From NCBI GenBank assembly GCA_022009975.1, contig CP091733.1, positions 196,001 through 260,000 of the forward strand: a stretch of DNA of 64,000 nucleotides, written 5' to 3'. The notes beneath the pieces were generated by a model. That model did not search any database, was not told the origin of the DNA, and saw only the letters and a list, made by a program, of their open reading frames with translations. Position 1 is the first letter of the stretch, and the number at the start of each line of letters is the position of its first letter. Positions 1 to 9,036 of the stretch are shown in pieces. The translations under genes were made by a program, and so were the position numbers. The DNA comes from Phocaeicola vulgatus. Lineage in GTDB: Bacteria; Bacteroidota; Bacteroidia; Bacteroidales; Tannerellaceae.

Positions 1-210
1 CCGGAAAATGTCCTGTTGCTTCCGCAGGGAGAATATGTGGCTCATAGTTTGCAGGACTATTTGGTGCGACATCCGGAAATGGATGAGAAATTGACAAAAG
101 GGAACAGTTGCCGTTTCCTCACGACAGAATCTGCCGGGAAATTCTCAGAAGCGGCAACGCTATTCCTTAGTCGTCCGATTGAGGTTGAACAGGTTTCGAT
201 TGATTATTGA
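1..210 (+). CDS. murI: glutamate racemase, C-terminal end (partial)
   Basis: Only the last 69 codons are present; the gene begins upstream of the window. Glutamate racemase makes D-glutamate for peptidoglycan precursors in the cytoplasm. The reading frame is open from base 1, and the piece LLPQGEYVAHSLQDYL followed by a block around FLTTESAGKFSEAATLFL matches the C-terminal end I know from Bacteroidales MurI proteins. Catalytic cysteines lie outside the window, so they cannot be checked. The stop codon (208-210) overlaps the stop region of the converging yccF gene by a few bases. The assignment rests on recall of the family's C-terminus. Confidence 0.75.
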   Translation, partial: PENVLLLPQGEYVAHSLQDYLVRHPEMDEKLTKGNSCRFLTTESAGKFSEAATLFLSRPIEVEQVSIDY

Positions 211-571
211 ATATCTTTCCCGAATGGAGAGAGTGCCACAGCAGCCAATTTGAAATGTTGCTTTCCGAACGGGATGCCGATGATGGTGATGCAGAGCAAA
301 ACCCAAAGAAGAAGTGGGTCAGGCAAATCCAAAAACCTCCGACGCAAATCCAAATGATGTTCATTAGCAAAGAGAGGCATCCGGAAGAACTCCCATTGTC
401 CACGACAGTCTTTCCAAAAGGCCATAAAGCAAGACTTGCCAATTTTAGCGTTTGGAAGCCGAAAGGAATGCCGATGATAGTAATCATCATCACGATACTG
501 GAAACAAGATATCCGCATGCAGTGAATATGCCTCCGCAAAGTAGCCAAATAAGATTTCCTAATGTTTTCAT
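204..571 (-). CDS. yccF: YccF family (DUF307) inner-membrane protein, frame broken
   Basis: A small integral membrane protein of unknown function. The family carries two copies of a short hydrophobic block, and both are visible: MITIIGIPFGFQTLKLASLA in the N-terminal half and CITIIGIPFGKQHFKLAAVA in the C-terminal half, each followed by a PFGK turn. The second copy is in another frame; the break is at the A run 298-301, and one added base restores a protein of about 122 residues, the usual length. It starts 8 bp after the stop of the M23 peptidase on the same strand, so the two are probably co-transcribed. I read the break as a sequence error. Confidence 0.8.
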
Positions 572-579
572 ATCCCTGT

Positions 580-1892
580 TTATTTATCTGTTTTCTTTGA
601 TTGAACCGGCAAGGAGTCTGGAGCTGAAGTAATTTCCAAAATGGTATCGTTGTATAAACGATGCAAGCTGTCCAATTCCTGCAAGTAGTGCTTTGGATCA
701 GCAGGAAACTGTCTTTCAATTCTGGTTTTACCGGTAACGACGGCGGAGCATCCATTGCCAATGGATTGATAGGTTCTCCGTTTTTATAAACCCTAAAGTC
801 GAGGTGCGGACCTGTTGACAGTCCGGTTGATCCCACATAACCGATAACTTCTCCCTGCTGCACGTGGGATCCGATCTCCAATCCGTTTGCATAACGGCTT
901 AGATGCATATAACTGGTTACATACATGGAGTTGTGTTGAATCTTGATGCTGTGTCCTCCTCCATTCATGTATCCTTTTGCTATGACCTTTCCCGCTCCGA
1001 TGCTCTTCACCGGAGTTCCGACCGGAGCTGCGTAATCCACTCCGTGGTGTGCGCGGTATCGTTTTAGAATCGGGTGGAAACGGGCATTGGAGAATCTGGA
1101 AGTAATCCTGAAAAAGTCAAGAGGTGCTTTCAAGAAGGCTTTCCTTAAACTAAATCCCTCCTTGTCGAAATGCTCCATCACGCTGTCTTGCATGAAAGGA
1201 ATGGCAGTGTACTCTTTGTCTTCGTGGACGAATATGGCGGCATCGACGGAAGTAATAGCCAATGCCGTTGTGTCATCGATGAATGCTTCGTTGTAAATGA
1301 CTTGGAAAGAGTCTCCCACTTTGATGTCGAAGAAGTCGATTTGCCAAGCGTAGACATCTGCAATCTTCATTGCCAGCAGAGGAGATGCCCCGTTGTCCAC
1401 AATCACATTCCAAAGGGAAGAGCTGATGTTCCCTTCGATATATTTACGCTTGATAGAAACATTCTTCTTATACTCAAACGCTTTTATGCTATCACCGGTC
1501 AAGTCTATGACCGCATAATCTGTCAACGATTTGGCAAATGCGATGTATTGGATGGTTTCCAGCGTGTCTTGTGTAGTCAAAGTGATGTAATGCATTCCAG
1601 CTTTTAACTTCGTCGGGTCCAAGACATTGGCAGATGCTTTGCTGATGCTGTCTGCTTTTATGGCAGAAAAGCCCAATTTGGAAAAGATGATGGCAGGGTT
1701 GTCGCCTTGTTTGATGTCGAATTGGTACAAGTTGAGCGAATCAATGCAAATTCCATATTCATAGATATGCGGAACTGTGTCCACTTCGATAATATCTTCT
1801 TCCTTCTCTTGTTGTTTTATTTGGCAACTGCTGATTAATAAATAGCCAACCAGTCCGATGGCGATAGTGAATGTATGTATATATTTATTCAT
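580..1892 (-). CDS. M23 family metallopeptidase, lipoprotein, frame broken near the end
   Basis: A LytM-type endopeptidase that probably cuts peptidoglycan cross-links at the cell envelope. I chose the ATG at 1892 because the residues after it form a lipoprotein signal ending LLISSC; an upstream ATG at 1910 is possible. After about 260 residues of N-terminal domain comes the M23 core: RFHPILKRYRAHHGVDYAAP holds the HxxxD metal site (motif HHGVDYAAP), and the distal SYMHLSR and STGPHLDFRV give the second HxH-like set. Near 706-708 the frame shifts; adding one base gives a tail ending QSKKTDK and a stop at 580, 8 bp before yccF. Without the correction the frame runs on into yccF, which is an artefact. 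Confidence 0.8.
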
Positions 1893-1929
1893 ATTCCGAT
1901 AGAAACCCACTTGTGATTATTTTGTCGGG

Positions 1930-1960
1930 CAAATATAGCAATTCGTAAGAAAATAGGCAA
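1930..1960 (-). promoter_or_regulatory. promoter of the M23 peptidase-yccF operon
   Basis: On the minus strand TTG is followed after 20 bp by TATATTTG, a full match to the Bacteroidetes housekeeping promoter. It lies about 40 bp before the preferred start codon at 1892. Confidence 0.65.
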
Positions 1961-2138
1961 TCCAAATTGAATCTTTGCACTGCATTTTAGAAAGACCTTG
2001 CCTGCGAAGAAAGGGAAAAAGAGCGATTGCGTGTGCAAAGGAGAGTTTATGCATATAAAAATAGTTAAAAGATAATTGTAAATACAGCTATTGGCACACT
2101 GTTTGCATCTATTATAGAAATTAAATGAAAGTAAAATT

Positions 2139-2564
2139 ATGAAGAAGTTTTTTGTGCATGCAATATTGGTTCCGGCATTGGCAGGTGCTTTGTTTGCTTG
2201 CTCTGGCTCTCAAACAGATGCCAAGCAATTGGAAGGGAAGTGGAATGTCGTTGAAGTGAAAGGCGAGAAAGTGAATTGTGAAAACACCCCGTTTATGGAG
2301 TTTGACATGAAAGAGAACAAACTGCATGGCAATGCGGGTTGCAATATCTTCAATACATCAGTGACATTGGACGCTAAAGATGTTTCTGCATTGAAATTGG
2401 AAGATGGAATGACCACCATGATGTCTTGCCCGGATATGGATATGGAGACCAAGATATTGCAGTCTATGTCTGATGTGAGAGCAGTCAAAGCTGGATCCAA
2501 TCCGAACGAGATGTTGTTGGTGGATGCGGAAGGCAATGTCTTAATGGTATTGGCAAGAAACTAA
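2139..2564 (+). CDS. META-domain (HslJ-like) lipoprotein
   Basis: A 141-residue small lipoprotein with one META domain, the fold of E. coli HslJ. The signal peptide ends in a lipobox, LAGALFACSG, so it is probably anchored in a membrane facing the periplasm. The META hallmarks are seen: LEGKWNVVEVKGEKV at the start of the domain, the GNAGCNIFNTS motif with a conserved Gly-Cys-Asn, and MTTMMSCPDM with a second cysteine. The fold is often linked to motility, heat or novobiocin tolerance, but no precise role is known. It stands alone, with a strong hairpin just downstream. Confidence 0.85.
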   Translation: MKKFFVHAILVPALAGALFACSGSQTDAKQLEGKWNVVEVKGEKVNCENTPFMEFDMKENKLHGNAGCNIFNTSVTLDAKDVSALKLEDGMTTMMSCPDMDMETKILQSMSDVRAVKAGSNPNEMLLVDAEGNVLMVLARN

Positions 2565-2603
2565 TATAAAAACGGAGGCTGGCAATAGGTTGGCATTTCG
2601 TTG

Positions 2604-2667
2604 AAAAAACTCCCAATGTTTTTTTATTTTTGTCACGAGGAAAATAAAAAAACATTGGGAGTTTTTT
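2604..2667. terminator. very long perfect hairpin between converging genes
   Basis: A 27-bp perfectly matched stem (left arm 2605-2631 or so, right arm 2641-2667) closes on a loop of about 10 bases containing GTCACGAGG. Stem ends are A- and T-rich, with T runs on both strands, so it can work as a bidirectional terminator for the META gene and namZ. The stem is far longer than a usual terminator. Confidence 0.7.
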
Positions 2668-2706
2668 ATTTTTTGTCACGAGGGAAAATCGATTTTCGTC
2701 ACGAGG
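2632..2706. repeat. three direct copies of GTCACGAGG
   Basis: GTCACGAGG occurs at 2632, 2675 and 2698; the first lies in the loop of the 27-bp hairpin. The second and third copies are followed by GGAAA and separated by the perfect palindrome GAAAATCGATTTTC. Confidence 0.8.
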
Positions 2707-2715
2707 GAAATTCGG

Positions 2716-3905
2716 CTATTCCTCATATAATAAATACTTCTTCCGCATCTCCTTGTAGTTGTCCAAATCCTCTTTCCAAGTTTCCCTGATTTCCTCTTCA
2801 TTCATGCCGGCAATGATTTGTTTGCGTAGTTGGTCAGTTCCTGCCAACAAATCAAACCATTTGGCGCGGGAAAAGAAGAAAGAGGCATTTTTACCACACT
2901 TGTCATAAAAGTACAAGACGAATTTCAAGGTCAATCCGCCTTCAAAAGGATATTCTTGCAAATTGATGCCATAACAAACTTTATCTTTCTGGATGGGATG
3001 GGTGTCGAATCCCGGCAAAGAAGTAGGAGTGAAAGAAAAGTCACCAAACTTCTTGTCTGGATATCCGATGACTTGGAAAGGGTGATAAGTTCCCCTGCCC
3101 ACACTGAAAGAGGTCGCCTCGAAGAAGCAGAGCGAAGGATAAAGCCGCACTGCCTGGTCATTGGGCAAATTGGGAGAGGGCTTGACCGGAAGCCAATAAG
3201 GGTCGCCATGTTTCCAATTCAACATCGTCACGACCTCCAACTTGCAGGAGTTTTCCCCGGTTTTAAGCCAACCTTCCCCATTGATCATAGACGCCAATTC
3301 CCCGACAGTCAGCCCGTGTAAAAGAGGAATCGGGTCAACTCCGACAAAAGAACGGAAACCGGGTTGTCTTATAGGTCCGTCGATATAATCATTTGGATTG
3401 GGTCGATCGAGCACAATCAGCTCTTGTCGTTTTCTGCGCATGCTTCCATGACATAATGCATCGTGCTGATATAAGTATAAAAACGAGCCCCGACATCTTG
3501 GATATCGAAAACAACAGCGTCAATATCTGCCATCTGTTCGGCAGTTGGAGCTTTCTGTTTCCCATAAATGGAGACAATAGGGATTCCGGTTTTGATGTCT
3601 TTGCTGTCTTTTACAATTTCCCCCGCATCGGCAATCCCTCTGAAGCCATGTTCCGGGGCAAAGACCACTTTCACTTGGAATCCGTTTTCTAGCAAAGCGT
3701 CCAACAGGTGCGTCTGAATTTCGTTGTTCAGGATGGAAGTCTGGTTGACAACCAACCCGATCCTTTTATCTTCCAACAAAGTCTTTAGCTTATCAAAACG
3801 TTCCGCTCCGATAACCAAGTCCCCCTTCTCTTCATTCTGTGCGTTTGCGAATCCAACACAGGAAAGGAGGAGCAAAAATACAACCCTTTTAATCAATGCA
3901 TTCAT
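2716..3905 (-). CDS. namZ: exo-beta-N-acetylmuramidase NamZ-like (DUF1343, GH171), frame broken
   Basis: DUF1343 proteins such as NamZ remove terminal MurNAc residues from peptidoglycan fragments. A signal peptide (KRVVFLLLLSCVGFANAQ) points to export to the periplasm. The family pattern is clear: GLVVNQTSI, FAPEHGFRG, IPIVSIYGK, AVVFDIQDVGARFYTYIST, VLDRPNPN, and in the second part the C-terminal YYINLQEYP-like and LTLKFVLYFY blocks. The frame breaks at 3424-3425; one added A joins the N-terminal part (about 165 residues) to the C-terminal part, giving close to 397 residues, a normal length. The start at 3905 is preferred over 3926 because it gives a clean signal. It links functionally to the MurK-MurQ pair at 46-47 kb. 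Confidence 0.85.
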
Positions 3906-3969
3906 CGTGTTTTTACTTAAGTCCATTAAGAAAGCTATTGGTTACACTCTATCCGTGTTTCACCCTTTG

Positions 3970-3977
3970 CAAAGGTA
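3970..3977 (-). promoter_or_regulatory. -7 box for namZ
   Basis: TACCTTTG on the minus strand, about 65 bp before the start codon. I see no convincing TTG at 19-21 bp upstream. Confidence 0.45.
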
Positions 3978-4104
3978 AATAAATAAATGGGATATTTGTC
4001 TCCTTTTTTCTTATTTGCATGGCGGCACAAATCAAATCGCACTGTCCCGTAATTGTTTTTTTAGAATATAATATTATTTAAAAGTTAAATGGGAAAGAAT
4101 ATGT

Positions 4105-4112
4105 TATCTTTG
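4105..4112 (+). promoter_or_regulatory. -7 box for the RelA/SpoT-type gene
   Basis: TATCTTTG lies 39 bp before the ATG at 4152 and is the best TAnnTTTG match in this divergent gap. The -33 element is unclear. Confidence 0.5.
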
Positions 4113-4151
4113 TGATAAATTATTCTCGAACAATAATGATATAAATAGAAT

Positions 4152-5034
4152 ATGAAAAATGCATTCGAGTCAATTACAGAAAGTATAAGAGAAGAATTGG
4201 CACAAGCCCTTAACCGGTGCGGACTGATGTACCGTATGTTTTACCGTGTGAAAACATTGAGTTCGATTCAGCATAAAATGGCATTCAAAGGAGACAAATA
4301 CAAAAGTGGAGAATCCAAGATGCAAGATATTATTGGTTTCCGAATCGTGCTCTATTTCCCTGATGACGTGGATTTGGTTTCTTTATATTTCAGTTGCAAG
4401 GATGTGGTGAAACGGTCGGTCGATGTGCCGGATCCCTCCACCTTCCGTCCTCAGCGTTTGAACTTGACGCTGAACATCCCGGAGCAGTTTGTAGAGCTGT
4501 TTAAGAAGAAACTTCCGGCTGAATATGCTCCTTATATTGATCCCACTTATGAAATCCAGATAAGAACTGTCTTTTCAGAAGGATGGCATGAAGTGGAACA
4601 TGACTTCCGGTATAAATGCAAGGAAGATTGGGTGGGTTATGAATTCTATTCCCGCACGTTGAATGGTGTCATTGCCACTTTGGAAAATGCCGAATGGAGC
4701 ATGAAAGCCCTTTCCATGAAATGTCCCATAAAAACTACCTTGACGGGAATTACCGGGCCATGCTCCGGAATAAATTAAGAATCCGCTTGAAAGATGAGGA
4801 CTTCTCGCCAGCAGTAAGTGATTATTTGCAAAGCCATCCTCAAATGGCAAGGAATTTCCTGAAAATAGACCGCATGGTTTTTGTCTTGATGTTGATGAAT
4901 CATAAGCAAACGATAGACTTGACTTATGACAATATCATCTTCTTGGTTAATCGCATCGAGATAATGATCTGGACTTCAAGGCATTGGAAGGAGAGGAGAA
5001 AAGTAAGATGTTGGATCAATATCTGCTTTCTTAA
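4152..5034 (+). CDS. small RelA/SpoT-domain protein, probable alarmone synthetase, two frame breaks
   Basis: A cytoplasmic protein of about 294 residues with a single (p)ppGpp synthetase-type domain and no HD hydrolase, TGS or ACT domain. Visible motifs are KMQDIIGFRIVLYF (core strand with the conserved Asp and Arg) and YEIQIRTVFSEGWHEVEHDF, which resembles the EIQIRT...W..EH signature of small alarmone synthetases. The frame breaks at 4711-4713 and near 4961; one added base at each gives a continuous protein ending KSKMLDQYLLS. Whether it makes pppGpp, ppGpp or another pyrophosphorylated nucleotide cannot be told. It stands alone between namZ (divergent) and yidC (convergent). Confidence 0.75.
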
Positions 5035-5083
5035 GAAGAAAAAGATGGTGCGTCGGCTTTCTGCTAATTCTGACGCATTTCAA

Positions 5084-5121
5084 AAGGGCTGCACCAAATT
5101 ACTCTTTTTGATGCAGCCCTT
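5084..5121. terminator. hairpin terminator between converging genes
   Basis: AAGGGCTGCACCAAA pairs with TTTGATGCAGCCCTT. The GGGCTGCATCAAA core is the same as in the hairpins near 33.2, 45.5 and 49.1 kb. It lies 6 bp from the yidC stop. Confidence 0.75.
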
Positions 5122-5126
5122 GATTC

Positions 5127-7052
5127 TTATGAACGTTTCTTGTTTTGACGCTCTTCGCGTTGATGTTTCAACTGGTCTTGTTGACGTTTCAACTGTTCCT
5201 GTTGCATCTTTTGGGCCTCTTCCAATCGTTTCATGAAACCTGACTTTTTCATCGGCTTACGTTTGTTGGCTTCCAACTTAGCAAGCAATTTCTCTTCATT
5301 AATGGTAAAGCGGAAGAATAGAGTCTGCGCTATGGTAATCAATGTAGAGATAAAATAGTAATAAGTCAAACCGGAAGCATAGCTGTTGAAGATAAACAAA
5401 AACATCAGCGGCATCATATACATCATGACTTGCATGCCAGGCATCTGCTGTTGCCCTGTATTTGTCATTTCCATGTTGAACTTAGTATATGCAATGTTGG
5501 TGATGGTCATCAACAAGCAGAACAAGCTGATGTGGTTGCCGAAGTAAGTTGAAATCAATGGAATCTGTGCATCCCAACTGATGATGGCGTCATAGGTTGA
5601 CAAGTCCTGTGCCCACAAGAAGCTCTGGTGTCTCAGTTCAATCGCAGAAGGGAAGAACATGAATAGTGCAATCAAGATAGGCATTTGCAGCAACATCGGC
5701 ACACATCCGCTCATCGGGCTGGCTCCGGCACGGCTATACAATTCCATGATTTCACGCTGTTTGTCCATTGCCTGTTCCTTTTCCGGGTATTTGGCATTGA
5801 TTGCCTCGACTTGAGGACGCAACACGCGCATCTTCGCTGAGGAGATATAAGACTTATATGTCAATGGGAACAATATCGTCTTGATGATGACGGTCAGCAA
5901 GAAGATAAGCAAACCGTAGTTTGAGATGAACTTGCCTAAGAAATCAAACAGAGGAATGATAAAGAACTGGTTTACCCAACGGAAGATTCCCCATCCCAGT
6001 GGAACCAACTTCTCCAAATTCAAGTCGTCTTCGCCTTTAGCCACTTGGTCGTTGTAATCGTTTAGCAAGGCATAACGGTTCGGCACGAAGTAATATTCAA
6101 ATTCTGTTGCTTTGTTGCCTAACAAGTCGAAATCAACTGTGGCAGTTGTTTTGAAAAACTTCAGATATTCGCCGGAATCATACGGCTTGGAAGTTAGTTG
6201 GGCCTCTTTGAATCCATCTTTCGCCAACAAGACAGTAGAGAAATACATGTCTTTGTAGCCAATCCATTGCAATGTCTCCTTCGGGCTCTTCTCGGCATTT
6301 CCGGCAGCACTCAAGTAATCTGTCGCATCGCCCAACTCCTTGTAATGCAATTCCACATATCTGTCTTCGAATTTGCGTCCCTTTTCCTGTTGCAGGATGT
6401 CCTGTTCCCAAGTCAGGTTAAGCGTGTTGACATTCGGAGCAAGCAGGCCGTTCAATCCATTTGCCTTGACAGAGAAGTTTAGTTTGTAGTCATTCGCACT
6501 CAAGTTGTAGTTGAAATCCAAATATCTGTTTTCATCCAATTTCAGGCGCATGACCAAAGCGTTGGAATCAGCTCCTTTGATAGGAGAGAAGTAAAGATTC
6601 TTTGTGTTGACAACTTGATTGGCAGCTGTGATAAGAGCCAAGTCGAATGCCGATTTCTCTTCCGTGAAGAGAACCACCGGTTCGCCTTTGTAATTGTCAT
6701 ACTCTTTCAAAGTGGCAGAAACGACGCGTCCGCCTTTTGAACTGAGGACGACTGCGACTTTCTCGTTTTCCAATGTCACGAACTCTTCCTGCCCTGCCAT
6801 CTTCGATGCAAAAGCCCCGAAGCTGTTTTGTAACTGTGCCATGCGGACTGAATCGGGCAGTCCTGCCATTGCGTCTGCGGGATTTGCTGCCTTCTTTTCT
6901 AATTCAGCTTGGGCAGCCAATTCAATTTGTGCGATTGAATCTTGGTAACGGCGCTGCGCTTCAATTTGTTCGGGAGTAGGGCGATTCAGCCAGCTGAACC
7001 CGAAGAGCACGATGCCGATAAGCACAAAACCAATAATTGTGTTTTTATCCAT
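5127..7052 (-). CDS. yidC: membrane protein insertase YidC
   Basis: Inserts and folds inner-membrane proteins, with or without SecYEG. The 641-residue protein has the Gram-negative layout: an N-terminal membrane anchor (about residues 4-22), a large periplasmic domain up to about residue 350, then the conserved insertase core of membrane segments beginning FGKFISNYGLLIFLLTVIIK, with the cytoplasmic hairpin KMRVLRPQVEAINAKYPEKE and the GCVPMLLQMPILIALF segment. The tail after the last helix is long and rich in Lys, Arg and Gln (about 50 residues), which may help bind ribosomes. It follows pyrG by 14 bp and is likely co-transcribed with it. No frame breaks. Confidence 0.97.
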   Translation of the reverse strand: MDKNTIIGFVLIGIVLFGFSWLNRPTPEQIEAQRRYQDSIAQIELAAQAELEKKAANPADAMAGLPDSVRMAQLQNSFGAFASKMAGQEEFVTLENEKVAVVLSSKGGRVVSATLKEYDNYKGEPVVLFTEEKSAFDLALITAANQVVNTKNLYFSPIKGADSNALVMRLKLDENRYLDFNYNLSANDYKLNFSVKANGLNGLLAPNVNTLNLTWEQDILQQEKGRKFEDRYVELHYKELGDATDYLSAAGNAEKSPKETLQWIGYKDMYFSTVLLAKDGFKEAQLTSKPYDSGEYLKFFKTTATVDFDLLGNKATEFEYYFVPNRYALLNDYNDQVAKGEDDLNLEKLVPLGWGIFRWVNQFFIIPLFDFLGKFISNYGLLIFLLTVIIKTILFPLTYKSYISSAKMRVLRPQVEAINAKYPEKEQAMDKQREIMELYSRAGASPMSGCVPMLLQMPILIALFMFFPSAIELRHQSFLWAQDLSTYDAIISWDAQIPLISTYFGNHISLFCLLMTITNIAYTKFNMEMTNTGQQQMPGMQVMMYMMPLMFLFIFNSYASGLTYYYFISTLITIAQTLFFRFTINEEKLLAKLEANKRKPMKKSGFMKRLEEAQKMQQEQLKRQQDQLKHQREERQNKKRS

Positions 7053-7066
7053 TCTTTCGTTATTAA

Positions 7067-8674
7067 TTATTTCTTGTTATCAATAGCCGCTTTTACAAAG
7101 TTCAAGAACAAAGGATTGGGCTTGACAACCGTGCTGTTGTATTCCGGATGGTATTGTACGCCGACAAACCATTTCAATTCCGGGATTTCTACCACTTCCA
7201 CCAAGTTGGTTTCCGGATTTATGCCCGTACATTTCATTCCGGCAGCCTCAAATTGTTCTTTATACTCATTGTTGAATTCAAAACGATGGCGGTGACGCTC
7301 TTGGATATGCTCTTCGCCGTATGCTTCATAAACCTTTGATCCTTTTCTCAAATCGCAGTCATAAGCACCTAAGCGCATTGTGCCGCCCAAGTTCGTGATG
7401 TTCTTTTGTTCTTCCATCATGTCAATAACCTTGTGCGTCGTGTTAGGTTCCATCTCTGTGGAGTTGGCATCTTTATAACCTAAAACATCGCGGGCGAACT
7501 CGATGACCATGCATTGCATGCCTAAGCAAATGCCCAAACAAGGCACATTGTTCTCCCTTGCATATTTGATGGCAGCGAACTTGCCTTCAATGCCACGCTG
7601 GCCGAATCCCGGAGCGATTAAAATACCGTCCATCTCTTTCAGCAGTTCGGCAGCATTCTCCTCATTCACCTTTTCCGAATGGAACAGGTGGAGGTCTAAC
7701 TTATGGTGGTTGTAGATGGCAGCCTGCAACAAGGATTCATCGATAGACTTGTAAGCGTCTTGCAATTCCACGTATTTGCCCACCAAACCAATCTTTACCG
7801 TTTCCGTCGCCGTTGATTTCTTGTTGAGGAACTCTTTCCATGCTTTCATTTCCGGAGTAGGTCCAACTTCCAACCCGACCTTTTGCAATACAATTTCATC
7901 CATTTTCTGACGCTGCAACATCAGCGGGACTTCGTAGATGGTCGGAAGGTCGATGGATTGGATGACTGCTTCCGGCGTCACGTTGCAGAACTGGGCGACT
8001 TTCCTCAATAGGGAAGAAGCAAGTTCATGCTCGGTACGAAGCACCAAGATATCCGGTTGGATTCCTAATGATTGCAACTCTTTGACAGAATGCTGAGTCG
8101 GTTTGGATTTGTATTCCTTGGCAGCGGCAATATAAGGAATGTAAGTCAAGTGGACGCAAATGCAATTCTTGCCTAATTCCCATTTCAATTGCCTTACACT
8201 CTCCATGAAAGGCAAAGATTCGATATCGCCTACTGTGCCACCGATCTCTGTGATGACAAAGTCAAATTTATATTTGTTACCCAACAGCTTGACATTACGC
8301 TTGATCTCATCCGTGATGTGAGGGACCACTTGTACTGTCTTGCCCAAATAATCACCGCGGCGCTCTTTGTTAATCACGCTTTGGTAGATACGTCCCGTCG
8401 TGATATTGTTGGCACGGGTTGTTTGGATATTTAGGAATCGCTCGTAGTGTCCTAAGTCCAAATCGGCTTCATGACCGTCCACAGTAACGAAACACTCACC
8501 GTGTTCATACGGATTCAACGTCCCCGGGTCAATATTGATATACGGGTCAAACTTTTGGATAGTTACGTTATATCCACGAGCTTGGAGTAACTTACCTAAA
8601 GAAGCGGAAATAATTCCTTTACCTAACGAGGAAACAACACCGCCAGTCACGAAAATGTACTTTGTATCAGCCAC
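7067..8674 (-). CDS. pyrG: CTP synthase
   Basis: Converts UTP, ATP and glutamine into CTP, the last step of pyrimidine nucleotide synthesis. At 535 residues it has the normal length. The N-terminal amidoligase domain starts TGGVVSSLGKGIISASLG with the P-loop, followed by PYINIDPGTLNPYEHGECFV. The C-terminal class I glutaminase domain shows the nucleophile cysteine in CLGICLGMQC and the catalytic His-Glu in VQYHPEYNS. A promoter with a leader of roughly 135 bp lies upstream; I saw no clear attenuator in it. Upstream of yidC in the same transcription unit. Confidence 0.98.
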   Translation of the reverse strand: MADTKYIFVTGGVVSSLGKGIISASLGKLLQARGYNVTIQKFDPYINIDPGTLNPYEHGECFVTVDGHEADLDLGHYERFLNIQTTRANNITTGRIYQSVINKERRGDYLGKTVQVVPHITDEIKRNVKLLGNKYKFDFVITEIGGTVGDIESLPFMESVRQLKWELGKNCICVHLTYIPYIAAAKEYKSKPTQHSVKELQSLGIQPDILVLRTEHELASSLLRKVAQFCNVTPEAVIQSIDLPTIYEVPLMLQRQKMDEIVLQKVGLEVGPTPEMKAWKEFLNKKSTATETVKIGLVGKYVELQDAYKSIDESLLQAAIYNHHKLDLHLFHSEKVNEENAAELLKEMDGILIAPGFGQRGIEGKFAAIKYARENNVPCLGICLGMQCMVIEFARDVLGYKDANSTEMEPNTTHKVIDMMEEQKNITNLGGTMRLGAYDCDLRKGSKVYEAYGEEHIQERHRHRFEFNNEYKEQFEAAGMKCTGINPETNLVEVVEIPELKWFVGVQYHPEYNSTVVKPNPLFLNFVKAAIDNKK

Positions 8675-8816
8675 GATAATTCTATTTTAGTTGTCTAACA
8701 ATTATATCCTATAACTTGTATGACATTTTATTGATCTTTATAATAATTAATACCTGGATCGGTTTTTAATTATTAGAAACGGGTCATTGCCATATCGTTT
8801 TTTTGAATCAAAACGG

Positions 8817-8849
8817 CAAAGTTAGAGATTTTATCTTATCTCGCCAAAA
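8817..8849 (-). promoter_or_regulatory. promoter of pyrG-yidC
   Basis: Minus-strand TTTTG, 20 bp, TAACTTTG: an ideal Bacteroidetes promoter. The transcript would have a leader of about 135 bases before pyrG; the leader is A/T-rich with no obvious hairpin. Confidence 0.7.
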
Positions 8850-8984
8850 GTGCATCTTAAAATAATTTGAATTATATGATTATTCTTTTTCTGATTTGCC
8901 GAAAAGAGGTGGTTGTGGTAATCTATTTGTATTCCATTCGTATTCTTTAGGGTTTTGTTCGGTTATATTTTGGAACTAATTATG

Positions 8985-8992
8985 TACATTTG
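8985..8992 (+). promoter_or_regulatory. -7 box for the DUF3078 gene
   Basis: TACATTTG, 44 bp before the ATG at 9037. TTTG motifs upstream do not sit at the ideal spacing. The rest of the 8675-9036 gap holds only this, the pyrG promoter and A/T-rich leader sequence. Confidence 0.5.
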
Positions 8993-9036
8993 CAACTTTA
9001 AGAAGATAAGACAGACTTAATTGGAAGGAAACAATA

